A DNA stretch of 64,000 nt from Sphingobium sp. SYK-6 (GTDB lineage Bacteria; Pseudomonadota; Alphaproteobacteria; Sphingomonadales; Sphingomonadaceae), in NCBI RefSeq assembly GCF_000283515.1, contig NC_015976.1:2326501-2390500 (forward strand). Direction: 5' to 3'. The notes below the pieces were generated by a model. It did not search any database, was not told the DNA's origin, and saw only the letters and a list, made by a program, of their open reading frames with translations. The stretch's first letter is position 1. Every line of letters starts with the position of its first letter. Shown here one piece after another: positions 52,900 to 61,774 of this stretch. Made by a program: the position numbers and the translations under genes.

Positions 52900-53105
52900 G
52901 CCTTGACCGCATCATTGATGCCCGCCTGCGCGCCCATGAACGCAACGCCAAGCAACAGGCCGGTATCGAAGCACTCCTTGCCCGCAACGAGACGATCCGC
53001 CGGCTCAAGAGACAGGGCGTCCCCGATGAGGATATCGCGCGGCGCTACGGGATCGGCATCACGACCGTGGGGAAGATCAGTGTCGGCAACACGGGGCGGC
53101 GATGA
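52896..53105 (+). CDS. Small HTH phage protein
   Basis: A 69-residue protein with RQGVPDEDIARRYGIGITTVGKI, a Hin/resolvase-like HTH, in its C-terminal half. Its ATG overlaps the previous TGA. Function unknown. Confidence 0.6.
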   Translation: MSLDRIIDARLRAHERNAKQQAGIEALLARNETIRRLKRQGVPDEDIARRYGIGITTVGKISVGNTGRR

Positions 53106-53286
53106 TGGCTGGATACCCTGGACCGGCGAGCGAGGCTTTCACGGCGATGCGCCGCTACGCGTCCGTTTCCGCAACGGCGACGTCAGCAAGCAGGTCCTTC
53201 CCGCGGGCAAGTGGCGCGGACGCTGGGGCCATCCTTTTCCGCGCGATTGGGATTTCGACATCGTCGCTGTGCGTCGGGAGGGGTGA
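53080..53286 (+). CDS. Small beta-rich phage protein
   Basis: A 68-residue product with WIPWTGERGFHGDAPLRVRF then RNGDVSKQVLPAG and DWDFDIVAVR, a pattern seen in many phage genes of unknown role. GTG 53080 after GGGGAAG is chosen because no ATG exists in frame; it overlaps the previous gene by 26 bases. Confidence 0.55.
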   Translation: MSATRGGDDGWIPWTGERGFHGDAPLRVRFRNGDVSKQVLPAGKWRGRWGHPFPRDWDFDIVAVRREG

Positions 53287-53289
53287 GTG

Positions 53290-53496
53290 ATGCGAAACCG
53301 ACGCCAGAGCGCCAATATCGACCAGACGATGATATCGGCGCGCGATGCCGAGATCCAGCTTCTGCATCTTCTGACCGGCGCGCGGACCATCGCGCATTTC
53401 ACGGTCGAAGACCTCTCCCGCATGTATCGCGTGCGCCCGGGCAAGATCGCCCAGATGCTCGCGACGGAGCAGGAACGCAGGAGCCGCCTCCTGTGA
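53290..53496 (+). CDS. Small HTH phage protein
   Basis: A 68-residue protein with FTVEDLSRMYRVRPGKIAQML, an HTH-like unit. ATG 53290 has GGAGG upstream. Its stop overlaps the nuclease GTG. Function unknown. Confidence 0.55.
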   Translation: MRNRRQSANIDQTMISARDAEIQLLHLLTGARTIAHFTVEDLSRMYRVRPGKIAQMLATEQERRSRLL

Positions 53497-53939
53497 ACGA
53501 TATGGCGCACCTGGATTCGCTCACATCGGGCGATCTGCATGAGGAGCCCATTTTCCTCGTGCGCGGGCCTACGGCAATCCCGAAATCGCCGGAGATCGTT
53601 CGGCAGCAGCAGTTCCGCAATCTCATGCGTGCAGCCGCGCCGTCTGTGATGGTTTTCGCCAATGCCAATGCCGGCAAACGCAACCCGTTGCTTGCCCGCA
53701 AGGAAGGCATTCGCGGCGGCGTTTTCGACATGACGGTGGCGTGGTCAGAGCGTTGCATCGCCTTCGTGGAGATGAAGGGCTTCGACAAGCGCGGCCATGC
53801 TGGCGAGCTTCAGCAAAATCAAATCGATTGGGGCAACTCCATGCATCGGCTCGGCTTCCCTGTCGCCTGCTTCTTCGACCCCGTCGAGGCCATCGACTGG
53901 CTGCGCGAGGTCGGCTGTCCAATCAGAAATATGAGGTGA
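53493..53939 (+). CDS. VRR-NUC domain nuclease
   Basis: A 148-residue PD-(D/E)XK enzyme: RKEGIRGGVFDMTVAW and AFVEMKGFDKRGHAGELQQNQ give the D...ExK core. GTG 53493 overlaps the previous stop; ATG 53502 is an alternative. VRR-NUC proteins are found in phage replication or recombination modules and may act on Holliday junctions. Confidence 0.83.
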   Translation: MNDMAHLDSLTSGDLHEEPIFLVRGPTAIPKSPEIVRQQQFRNLMRAAAPSVMVFANANAGKRNPLLARKEGIRGGVFDMTVAWSERCIAFVEMKGFDKRGHAGELQQNQIDWGNSMHRLGFPVACFFDPVEAIDWLREVGCPIRNMR

Positions 53940-53942
53940 GCA

Positions 53943-54197
53943 ATGTCTGAGATCGGCCACAACATTAACGCTACCGATGACCGTCTTCGCCTGCTGATCG
54001 AGCGCATCGAGCGCCTGGAGGAGGAAAAGAAAGGCATCGGAGACGATATCCGCGACGTTTACGCGGAGGCCAAGGGCACCGGATACAATCCCAAGATCAT
54101 GCGGGAGGTTATCAAGCTCCGTCGCATGGACCCCGATGCCCGCAGTGAGCGCGAGGCGGAGCTGGAAGCCTATATGGCTGCGCTCGGGATGGCCTGA
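53943..54197 (+). CDS. GapR/DUF2312 family DNA-binding protein
   Basis: This 84-residue protein matches the DUF2312/GapR pattern throughout ([49 protein letters not shown]). Host GapR encircles overtwisted DNA ahead of replication forks. Here it lies directly before the phage primase, which suits a replication role. Confidence 0.85.
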   Translation: MSEIGHNINATDDRLRLLIERIERLEEEKKGIGDDIRDVYAEAKGTGYNPKIMREVIKLRRMDPDARSEREAELEAYMAALGMA

Positions 54198-54198
54198 C

Positions 54199-55077
54199 AT
54201 GGCGGTCCACGAAGTCATCTCTGATTTTCTCGACTTCATGGCGAGCGAGGGCGTGGCGCCTACTGATAGCGCCGCGTTCATCAGCGAGATCACGTGCGGC
54301 AACGTCATCCGTTTCGATTGCGTCGGTGAGCGCCGGGGCAGCAAGAACGGGTGGGCGAAGCTCTATCTCGACGCGCGCCCGGCCGGTGCGTTTGGCAACT
54401 GGAAGATGGGCATCAACAGGCGCTGGTCGAGCGGGACAGCCAATGAGCTGAGCCCCGCAGAACGGCGCGCCCTGCGTGAAGAGTGGGATCGCAACAAGGC
54501 GCGCCGTGAAGCCTTGCGCATCGAGGCTCAGCAAGGCGCTGCCCGCGATGCCGCCCATATCTGGAGCACCGCCGACCGAGCGAGCCCGGAGCACCCTTAT
54601 GCGGCCCGCAAGAGACTGAATGTCGCCCCCCTGCGGCAGCACGGCAGCGAATTGCTGGTCCCGATGTATGACGACGAAGGCGCGATATGGAACATTCAGC
54701 GCATCTTCGAGGACGGCAAGAAGCTGTTCATGAAAGAGGCACGGATCGACGGGCTGTTCGCGATTATTGGCGACTTCACTGGTGCGAAAGAGGCCGTGAT
54801 AGGCGAGGGCTATGCGACGCTTGATAGCGTCAACCAGGCTTCCGGCCTGCCGTGCATCGTGGCCTTCAACACATCGAACCTTCCAAAGGTGGCGCGCCTG
54901 TGGGCCGCGCATCGGCCGGACATGGATTTTATCGTGTTCGCAGATGATGACGCTGCGACGCGTGAGAAGATGCTGGCGCAGCATGGGGTCGACAAGAACC
55001 CCGGCATCGATGCGGCCGAGGCTGTCGCGAACGAGATCGGCGCGCGTGTCGCCTATCCCACGGGGAGGGTGGCTTGA
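54199..55077 (+). CDS. Toprim-domain primase-like protein
   Basis: A 292-residue protein. An N-terminal part (GERRGSKNGWAKLYLDARPAG) may hold a primase zinc-less fold. The Toprim domain has EAVIGEGYATLDSVNQASG (Glu) and DFIVFADDDAATREKM (acidic triad). It would prime phage DNA with the helicase encoded next. Confidence 0.82.
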   Translation: MAVHEVISDFLDFMASEGVAPTDSAAFISEITCGNVIRFDCVGERRGSKNGWAKLYLDARPAGAFGNWKMGINRRWSSGTANELSPAERRALREEWDRNKARREALRIEAQQGAARDAAHIWSTADRASPEHPYAARKRLNVAPLRQHGSELLVPMYDDEGAIWNIQRIFEDGKKLFMKEARIDGLFAIIGDFTGAKEAVIGEGYATLDSVNQASGLPCIVAFNTSNLPKVARLWAAHRPDMDFIVFADDDAATREKMLAQHGVDKNPGIDAAEAVANEIGARVAYPTGRVA

Positions 55078-56399
55078 GCGTGGCTGAAAATCGTGATGCC
55101 AATGACGACTTCGTGCAGCATGGGCCAGAGGCGATACGCAAAGCGATCGCTGGCGCGCGCGCGCCCTTCGCGCCCTTCGCGCCATATGACGAGCCGGATA
55201 ATGATGACGGCCCATTGCCTGGCATCGCGTATCCCAGCGAGTGGCAGGGACTGAGGCCGCCCAATCGAGACTTCGTCATACCTGGCTGGATCGTGCGCGG
55301 CTCATGCGGGCTGTTGAGCGGGCAGGAGGGCGTCGGGAAGTCTCTGATCGCGCAGCAGATGGCGACATGCGCTGCGGTCGGCCGCAAGTTCCTCGGTCTC
55401 GATATCCAGCACACCAAGGTCATCTATATCACCTGCGAAGACCCGACTGACGAGCTTTGGCGCCGACAGGAAGACATCAACAAGTCGCTCGGCATCGACA
55501 TGACTGATCTCGAAGGGGCCATGCTGCTGGTGTCTCTAAAGGGAGAGCTAGGCAATGAGCTTGGCACCTTCGATCCGCAGGGCCGCCTATCCCTGACTGC
55601 CAGATATCGTCAGATTGAACGCCTTGCCCTCGACTTCGGGGCGGGCCTTCTCTTTCTCGATAATGCCGCGCACCTGTTCACCGGTAACGAGAATGCGCGC
55701 CATGAGGTGGCTGTGTTTCTCGGCATCCTGGAGCGCCTGTCGGAGGCCATGAAGGGCGCTGTCATCCTTCTCGCGCATCCGAACAAGCAGCATGCCCAAG
55801 GCAACAAGCAGGGCAACGAATATAGCGGCTCAACGGGTTGGAGTGCGCATGTCCGAAACCGATTGTTCCTCGATTGGGCGGACAAGTCCGACACAGGCGA
55901 TGTGCTCGGTGATGACGGCCGAGTCCTGCGCAAGTCCAAGGCGAACTATGGAAAGAAAGGAGAGGAAATATATTTCCGCTGGCACGAATGGGCTTTTGTC
56001 CGCGACGAGGAGCTGCCCGCAGAGGAACGCGCGGCTGTTCGCGTCGAGAGTGCTGCCGGGTTCGAGAATGATTGCTTCATCGCATGCCTGCGTCAGCGCA
56101 TGAAGGAACAGCGCGCCGTGTCGGAACTGCCGGCATCGCGCACCTATGCCCCCAAGGTCTTCGCAGACATGCCGGAAGCGCGTGGCCTGACGAAGGAGCA
56201 ACTGGCGGGGGCCATGGATCGCCTGTTCCGCATCAACGCAATCGAGCGCGGCTTTCTCTGGGTCATCAAGGGCGAAGGGAAGACGGCGCATGGCATCCGC
56301 GAGGTTGGCCGGAGCAACCGTCAACAGGTGGCAAGGGGGTCCGATGACCTCTCCGATGACCTTCCGATGACCTCTGGCGATAAATCGGGGGAAAACTGA
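55074..56399 (+). CDS. RepA-like replicative helicase/ATPase
   Basis: A 441-residue RecA-fold ATPase: Walker A SGQEGVGKSLIAQQMAT, KVIYITCEDP, Walker B LLFLDNAAHLF and GAVILLAHPNKQ. A winged C-terminal part follows. The TTG at 55074 overlaps the primase stop and has GGGGAGGG upstream. The last 20 codons run into the iteron array. Confidence 0.87.
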   Translation: MSVAENRDANDDFVQHGPEAIRKAIAGARAPFAPFAPYDEPDNDDGPLPGIAYPSEWQGLRPPNRDFVIPGWIVRGSCGLLSGQEGVGKSLIAQQMATCAAVGRKFLGLDIQHTKVIYITCEDPTDELWRRQEDINKSLGIDMTDLEGAMLLVSLKGELGNELGTFDPQGRLSLTARYRQIERLALDFGAGLLFLDNAAHLFTGNENARHEVAVFLGILERLSEAMKGAVILLAHPNKQHAQGNKQGNEYSGSTGWSAHVRNRLFLDWADKSDTGDVLGDDGRVLRKSKANYGKKGEEIYFRWHEWAFVRDEELPAEERAAVRVESAAGFENDCFIACLRQRMKEQRAVSELPASRTYAPKVFADMPEARGLTKEQLAGAMDRLFRINAIERGFLWVIKGEGKTAHGIREVGRSNRQQVARGSDDLSDDLPMTSGDKSGEN

Positions 56400-56503
56400 A
56401 AATGCTTATTTTTCAAACCGATGACCTTCCGATGACCTTTTCGGAAAATACCCCGATGACCTCCGATGACCTTCCGATGACGTCCGATGACGTCTCCGAT
56501 GAC
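56341..56503. repeat. Iteron-like array, candidate prophage replication origin
   Basis: Ten copies of CCGATGAC begin at 56341, 56353, 56364, 56418, 56429, 56453, 56463, 56474, 56484 and 56496. Seven of the nine gaps are 10-12 bp, one helical turn. An AT-rich stretch (56379-56417) splits the array, as an unwinding element would. A 7-bp hairpin of C5/G5 lies at 56509-56525. It starts in the helicase end. Confidence 0.75.
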
Positions 56504-56731
56504 GTCCCTACCCCCTACGGGGGTATTCCGGGACAGGACGTCCCCGGATACCCCGAGGGGGTGACGGCCGGCCCTTGGCATGATGACACCCACCACTGGC
56601 ACTGCCCCTGTGGCTGGCACACCCAGGTCAGGGCCGACGCCTTCAGCACCATCAACCCGGCACCAGCCACCCTCCCCTGCCCGGCGTGCAAGGGTGAGGC
56701 GAAGAGGAGACCCGCCCATGACGAAGCTTGA
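56402..56731 (+). CDS. Small protein spanning the iteron array
   Basis: A 109-codon frame whose first 35 codons are made of the iterons (DLPMTSDD-type repeats). The second half has HWHCPCGWHTQV...LPCPACKG, a plausible zinc site. The coding value of the first part may be secondary to the origin. Confidence 0.5.
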   Translation: MLIFQTDDLPMTFSENTPMTSDDLPMTSDDVSDDVPTPYGGIPGQDVPGYPEGVTAGPWHDDTHHWHCPCGWHTQVRADAFSTINPAPATLPCPACKGEAKRRPAHDEA

Positions 56732-57008
56732 TCCCGAGACGGTACGCAACGGCGAGCAAGCAGCCGAGCAGGAGCGGCGCATCGCTGAGATGGAACGCAG
56801 GATCGAGCAGCTGGAGCGCCAGATGTTCCCGAACTTGTATCCGAGGCAACCATTCATGCCGAGCATCCCGCCGGGCTGGCAGCCGGAATATCAGTGCTCG
56901 GTGTGCAAAATGAAGTTCAGCGGCGCGATGGGCTATGTCTGTCCGCGCGGCAATTGCCCATCGCGAGTGACTGCCCTCGCCAACCACAAGGGCAGCGGCG
57001 GTGAGTAG
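56718..57008 (+). CDS. Zinc-ribbon phage protein
   Basis: A 96-residue protein with an N-terminal coiled coil (QAAEQERRIAEMERRIEQLE) and a C-terminal CSVCKMKFSGAMGYVCPRGNC zinc ribbon. ATG 56718 gives the coiled coil intact. Function unknown. Confidence 0.65.
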   Translation: MTKLDPETVRNGEQAAEQERRIAEMERRIEQLERQMFPNLYPRQPFMPSIPPGWQPEYQCSVCKMKFSGAMGYVCPRGNCPSRVTALANHKGSGGE

Positions 57009-57063
57009 GGCTGCTGCGCTGCCTTGCAGCGATCGGTGTCTATCATATGATCCGGGGGCGCCC

Positions 57064-57291
57064 ATGACCCCCGATCGATCAGACGATCTCACCACGGCCT
57101 ATCTCGCCGGGTTCGAGCGGGGGCGCGATGCCGAGAAGGCTGCGATCGTGGCGTGGCTGATTCAGCAGCCGTCGATTGTCGCTCTCGGCAACTCTCCCAA
57201 ACACGTGGTGCCGAACCGACCGGCAAAGCTCGCCGCTGCCATCGAACGCAGCGCCCACCACACGGGCCGGAAAACGGAAAATAGGGGGTAG
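57064..57291 (+). CDS. Small phage protein
   Basis: A 75-residue protein (TTAYLAGFERGRDAEKAAIV then AWLIQQPS). A longer frame from GTG 57001 is possible. Function unknown. Confidence 0.5.
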   Translation: MTPDRSDDLTTAYLAGFERGRDAEKAAIVAWLIQQPSIVALGNSPKHVVPNRPAKLAAAIERSAHHTGRKTENRG

Positions 57292-57294
57292 CGC

Positions 57295-57552
57295 TTGAAA
57301 GAGTTCCGTCGTCCGATGCCGGACACGTTCGCGGCCAGCTTTATCGAGCATGGCCATGACCGGGTGCTGGAGGAAATCCACCGGGCATCGTGGAAGACGG
57401 TTATGCGCTGGATACACGATCTGCCAGACGAGATCATCGAAGCCCGCGAGGAGCACCTGCGGCGCACCAAATGGCCCAACGGCAGACCGGGCCCGAAACG
57501 ACGGAGATATGTGATGGGACAGACGTTGACGAGTAAGAGGAGGGGGGCGTGA
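57295..57552 (+). CDS. Small phage protein before terminase
   Basis: An 85-residue basic protein starting at TTG 57295; its end overlaps the terminase small gene (GTGA). DEIIEAREEHLRRTKWPNG is helical. Function unknown. Confidence 0.55.
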   Translation: MKEFRRPMPDTFAASFIEHGHDRVLEEIHRASWKTVMRWIHDLPDEIIEAREEHLRRTKWPNGRPGPKRRRYVMGQTLTSKRRGA

Positions 57553-57944
57553 CCAATCCAGTCGGACGCCCCTCGAAGTTCAAGCAGGCCTATTGCGCCG
57601 AGGTCGTGAACCACATGGCAGAGGGCGCGAGCCTGACTTCGTTCGCTGCCGAGATCGGCGTTGCGCGTGCAACACTGAACGTCTGGATGGAGGAACACCC
57701 GGAATTTTTGGATGCCGTTGGGAGGGCGAAGGCCAAATGCGCGGCCTGGTGGGAACTTCAGGGCCGGAAAATTGCCGTCAATGGTGGCGGTCCGGGGGCA
57801 TCGACGCTTGCCATCTTCGGCATGAAAAACATGGGCGGCGATGACTGGCAGGAAAAATCATCTGTCGACCTGAGCAATCCGGACGGCAGTATGCGACCGA
57901 CTGTCGTCAAGATCGTGGCGGCCGATGTCCGAAGCGACGATTGA
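57549..57944 (+). CDS. Terminase small subunit
   Basis: A 131-residue protein with an N-terminal HTH (LTSFAAEIGVARATLNVWMEE), the DNA-recognition part of small terminases. The C-terminal part likely forms the ring. It overlaps the large subunit by 20 bp, as usual. Confidence 0.82.
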   Translation: MTNPVGRPSKFKQAYCAEVVNHMAEGASLTSFAAEIGVARATLNVWMEEHPEFLDAVGRAKAKCAAWWELQGRKIAVNGGGPGASTLAIFGMKNMGGDDWQEKSSVDLSNPDGSMRPTVVKIVAADVRSDD

Positions 57945-59148
57945 GTTACCGCCAAAGCTTGTGCCCGTCTTCGGCCCCGCGCGCGGCTCGTTCCAGTACC
58001 GGAACCTGCATGGCGGGCGCGGCTCAGGCAAGTCGTTCAATGCGGCAAAAATGGCGGCGGTATGGGGCTATGCAGAGCCCCTGCGCATCCTCTGCACCCG
58101 CGAGTTTCAGGTCAGCATTTCCGAGAGCTTCCATGCTGAGTTGAAGGCTGCGATTGCGTCAGAGCCATGGCTTGAGGCGCATTACGACGTTGGCGTCGAT
58201 TACCTGAAGGGCGCGAATGGGACGCAGTTCATATTTCGAGGGCTGAGGCGCAACGTGCAGTCGGTCAAGTCGCTCGCCAAGATTGACCTGACAATCGTTG
58301 AGGAGGCCGAGGATGTGCCGGAAACGTCATGGCTGGCGCTGGAGGCGACGGTGTTCCGGCAGCCTAAGTCGGAACTGTGGGCGCTGTGGAACCCACGGCA
58401 GGAGGGAAGCCCGGTCGACAATCGCTTTCGGAAGAGCCCGCCCGCCAACGCGATCACGGTCGAGGTCAACCATTTCGACAATCCGTTTTTTCCACCCGGC
58501 CTAGAAACCCTCCGGAGACGTGAGCAGGAGCGCCTTGATCCGGCGACCTATCATCATGTCTGGGAGGGCGGATATCTCGTCAATTCCGACGCTCAGGTGC
58601 TCGCCGGTAAGTGGCGGGTCGCCGAGTTCGAACCGGCGGACACATGGGATGGGCCATATCAGGGTGGCGACTTCGGCTATGCGCAGGACCCTACCGCTGC
58701 GGTGCGGTGCTACATCCACGGCGACACGCTTTATGTGAGCCACGAGGCGGGCGGGCGCGCGATCGAACTGGATCACATTGGCGCGAAAGTGTGCGAGGCC
58801 ATTCCGGATTTCGCGCGCCATGTCTCTCGATGGGATAGCGCATCGCCTGGCTCGATCAGCATCATCACCCGCAGCGGCGTCCCGTTAGCCAAGCCAGCGC
58901 CCAAATGGCAGGGGTCCGTCGACGATGGCATTCGGTTCCTCCGATCGTTCCGGGAGATCGTCATTCACCCCCGCTGCAAGGCAACGATCAACGAGGCCCG
59001 GTTGTACAGCTACAAGGTCGACCGGCTCACTGGCGACATCCTTCCCGTGCTGGTAGATGCGAACAACCACTACATCGACGCAATCCGCTATGCCGTATCC
59101 CCAATGATCAAGGGCAAGCGCTTCAACATGGCCAAGCTCCTCGACTGA
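57925..59148 (+). CDS. Terminase large subunit
   Basis: A 407-residue PBSX-type packaging motor. ATPase: Walker A HGGRGSGKSFNAA and Walker B LTIVEEAEDVPE. Nuclease: GGDFGYAQDPTA carries the first Asp, and VDANNHYIDAIRY a late one. It cuts and pumps phage DNA into the head with the portal encoded next. Confidence 0.93.
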   Translation: MSEATIELPPKLVPVFGPARGSFQYRNLHGGRGSGKSFNAAKMAAVWGYAEPLRILCTREFQVSISESFHAELKAAIASEPWLEAHYDVGVDYLKGANGTQFIFRGLRRNVQSVKSLAKIDLTIVEEAEDVPETSWLALEATVFRQPKSELWALWNPRQEGSPVDNRFRKSPPANAITVEVNHFDNPFFPPGLETLRRREQERLDPATYHHVWEGGYLVNSDAQVLAGKWRVAEFEPADTWDGPYQGGDFGYAQDPTAAVRCYIHGDTLYVSHEAGGRAIELDHIGAKVCEAIPDFARHVSRWDSASPGSISIITRSGVPLAKPAPKWQGSVDDGIRFLRSFREIVIHPRCKATINEARLYSYKVDRLTGDILPVLVDANNHYIDAIRYAVSPMIKGKRFNMAKLLD

Positions 59149-59194
59149 CCGACGACGGTAATCCCCGGCGCTACCCCGCCCTACCCTCATCGCC

Positions 59195-60652
59195 ATGTCT
59201 GGTGGCCGCATTCGATCAGTTCGCCTGAAGGACGGGCTCGGCGCTGCCTTTGCCTCGCTCGGGGCGATGAACATGCCGCCCTATATGGCTGGCGCCGGTC
59301 TGCTCCCGGGCTTCTTCACGCACCAGCTCGCTATCGCGGCCTACATGGCGTCGGGCATGATGCGCAAGGTCATCACGATCCCGGCCGAGGACCGCGTTCG
59401 CGAGTGGCGCGACTGGCAGGCGGAAAAGGACCAGATCGCGGCGATTGAGGCCGAGGAAGAGCGTCTTGGCCTGCAAGGCAAGGTGCTGGAAGCGGAAACC
59501 CTGCGCGGCATTGGTGGCGGTGCTCTCGTCATCATCACGGCCGGCGACCATTCGACCCCACTGACGCCCGAGATGATCCGCGAGGGTGGCATCATCGCGA
59601 TCAACGTCGTCTCGCGCTGGCAGATCAGCGGCAGGGACTGGATCAAAGACCTCGCCAGCCCGGAATATGGCCAGCCCCGCATGTGGGAGATGGACAACGG
59701 GGCCGCGACGCGGGCGAACATCCATCCGAGCCGCGTCATCTGCTTCCGTGGCGCGCGCCTGCCCGCCGGTGCCGCAATCAGCGATGAGGATGCTTTTTGG
59801 GGCGATAGCAGGCTCCTGCGCGTCTACACCGAGGTTTCCCGCTCCGATGAGGTGCAGGCGTGGTTCGCGGCGCTCGTGCGCAAGGCCAAGCTGCTGCGGT
59901 TTGGGGTGTCCAATCTTACCGATTACGATCAGGACGAACTGAACAAGCGCATCGCCCTCATCGCGCAGGGTGAGAACGCGCTGAACGCCACGCTTTACAG
60001 CTTGCCCACCAAGGATGGCGTCGGGGAATCTGGCGGCGAAAAGATCGATGACTTTCAGGTCACATGGGCCGGCATCCCGGCCATGATGGACGCCTTCGAC
60101 CAGCGCGTCGCCGCCGTGTCGGACATTCCGTTCACCCGTCTGACCGGGCGCTCGCCTGCTGGTATGAACGCGACCGGTGCATATGATGACCTGAACTGGG
60201 TCAAGGCCGTCACCACAGGGCAGAAACTCGAAACAGGGCCATGCCTCAAGCAGCTTGATCCCTTCCTGCTGGCATCCGCTGGCGTTTCTGGCGAGGACAT
60301 CTGGTGGCAGTTCGCGCCGCTTTCGACGCCGAGCGAGAAAGAGGCGGCCGACACCTTCGCCGTCATGATGGGCGCGATCGAAAAGGTGCAGGCGACCGGC
60401 GCGGTGCCTGATGAGGCCTTCGCCAAGAGCTTCCAGAACTGGCTTGTCGAGAACGGTTACCTGCCCGGCATCGATGTGGCGTTGGAAGATATCCCGGAAG
60501 ACGAACGTTATGGCGTCGCACCGGATGATGACGGCTCGGATCCAAGTGCAATCCAAGCGAGAGGAGGTGATCCTGACCTATCTGCCGAGCGTGGCGGCTC
60601 AGGAAGTGGGGCCGCCCGCCGTGCTGCGAATGACAAAAAGGGCGAGGAATGA
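59195..60652 (+). CDS. Phage portal protein (DUF1073 type)
   Basis: A 485-residue protein resembling the DUF1073 portal group (IAAYMASGMMRKVITIPAED, RVREWRDW, TRLTGRSPAGMNATGAYD). It would form the dodecameric head entry. Some DUF1073 proteins carry an Acb1 anti-CBASS domain; no such domain is visible here. Confidence 0.88.
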   Translation: MSGGRIRSVRLKDGLGAAFASLGAMNMPPYMAGAGLLPGFFTHQLAIAAYMASGMMRKVITIPAEDRVREWRDWQAEKDQIAAIEAEEERLGLQGKVLEAETLRGIGGGALVIITAGDHSTPLTPEMIREGGIIAINVVSRWQISGRDWIKDLASPEYGQPRMWEMDNGAATRANIHPSRVICFRGARLPAGAAISDEDAFWGDSRLLRVYTEVSRSDEVQAWFAALVRKAKLLRFGVSNLTDYDQDELNKRIALIAQGENALNATLYSLPTKDGVGESGGEKIDDFQVTWAGIPAMMDAFDQRVAAVSDIPFTRLTGRSPAGMNATGAYDDLNWVKAVTTGQKLETGPCLKQLDPFLLASAGVSGEDIWWQFAPLSTPSEKEAADTFAVMMGAIEKVQATGAVPDEAFAKSFQNWLVENGYLPGIDVALEDIPEDERYGVAPDDDGSDPSAIQARGGDPDLSAERGGSGSGAARRAANDKKGEE

Positions 60653-60840
60653 GCGTCGACATCATCGAGCGTGGCGAACTGCCCGAGAAAAAGCGCTATG
60701 AACTCCGCTGCCTCCATTGCCGCACGAAATTCTCCTTCCTGCGCGAAGACGCTCAATATTGGTCGAGCGTCCGCAATGAGGAAGGCCTGAAGATCGCCTG
60801 CCCGGTCTGCCGTCGGGATTGCTACACTGACGGTGTTTGA
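60649..60840 (+). CDS. Small zinc-ribbon protein (Com-like)
   Basis: A 63-residue protein with CLHCRTKFSF and CPVCRRDCY, a four-Cys zinc site like Mu Com. Its ATG overlaps the portal stop. Com activates translation of a DNA-modifying gene, but no mom-like gene is in view. Confidence 0.7.
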   Translation: MSVDIIERGELPEKKRYELRCLHCRTKFSFLREDAQYWSSVRNEEGLKIACPVCRRDCYTDGV

Positions 60841-60843
60841 GCC

Positions 60844-61680
60844 GTGCGTTACAACCTCGCCCAGCTAGCCCGCCAGCAACGGAACACCCGCCGCCAATCC
60901 ATCGCCCTGCGCGAGATCGTCATGCCCGGCGTGCTGGCCACGGACCTCTACCGTTCCGTCTACAAGCCGGTTATCGACACATGGACCGCCGCCCTCCCCC
61001 GCATTGAGGCGGTCTATGCGCGGACGCTTGCGGAGATGGTCACCGACAGCCCGGCCGATGTGCGCGCGGAGATCGACGGGGCCAGCGCGGCGGTGCAACG
61101 GCTGCTGTTGATCCTGACGCCGAACATTCGGGACTGGGCTTTGCGTGTGGAGCGATCCCAGAGGCAGAAGTGGGCTGGCGCGGTGCTCAGTGCCACCGAT
61201 GTCGCGATTGATTCTCTCATGGGGCCGGAAGACGTGCGCGGCACGCTTGAATCATTCATCGAACGCAATGTGGCGCTGGTGCGCGATGTCAGCGCGCAGG
61301 CTCAGGCTCGCATCTCGGATGCAGTGTTTCGGGGGCTCAGTGAACGGCGTCCTGCCCGTAACGTGGCAAAGGATCTGCGCGACGCGGTGAGTCTGTCCCG
61401 TAAGCGGTCACTCAACGTCGCCAGCGATCAACTGTCGAAGATCAGCGGTTCGCTCGCGGAGGAGCGCCAGAGGCAGGCGGGAATTGAGCAAGTCATCTGG
61501 AGATCGAGCCGCAAGCTCCATCCGCGCAAGCACCATGCCGCGCGCGACGGCAAGCGTTACTATCTGGAGACGAAGCGGGCGGTGGACGGCAGCGAGACAG
61601 TCGCGCCCGGCGATTGGGTCTCACAGCCGCCGTTTTGCGGGTGCAGAACGCAGGCCTGGATTGACTTGATGGGCGATTGA
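60844..61680 (+). CDS. Minor head protein (SPP1 gp7/Mu F type)
   Basis: A 278-residue protein with the head-morphogenesis C-terminal pattern: RSLNVASDQLSKISGSL, HAARDGKRYYLETKR, QPPFCGCRTQAWI. It starts with GTG 60844. It joins the portal and DNA during head assembly. Confidence 0.85.
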   Translation: MRYNLAQLARQQRNTRRQSIALREIVMPGVLATDLYRSVYKPVIDTWTAALPRIEAVYARTLAEMVTDSPADVRAEIDGASAAVQRLLLILTPNIRDWALRVERSQRQKWAGAVLSATDVAIDSLMGPEDVRGTLESFIERNVALVRDVSAQAQARISDAVFRGLSERRPARNVAKDLRDAVSLSRKRSLNVASDQLSKISGSLAEERQRQAGIEQVIWRSSRKLHPRKHHAARDGKRYYLETKRAVDGSETVAPGDWVSQPPFCGCRTQAWIDLMGD

Positions 61681-61774
61681 GCTTGGCGGGGAATCAGTAA
61701 AATGCTAAGAAATTCGGGCCGGTAACGCTGCGTCAACAGCGCCCGGCCCTGACCCTATGATGAGGCGACATCAC

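Noticed and set aside
53102-53290. 62-codon frame starting MMAGYPGP
   Set aside because: The overlapping frame from 53080 has a common phage pattern (WIPWTG, RVRF, DFDIVAVR), so it is preferred.
59195-60652. Acb1 anti-CBASS domain in the portal protein
   Set aside because: Some DUF1073 proteins are labelled so, but no catalytic HxT pair could be found here; portal function explains the gene.
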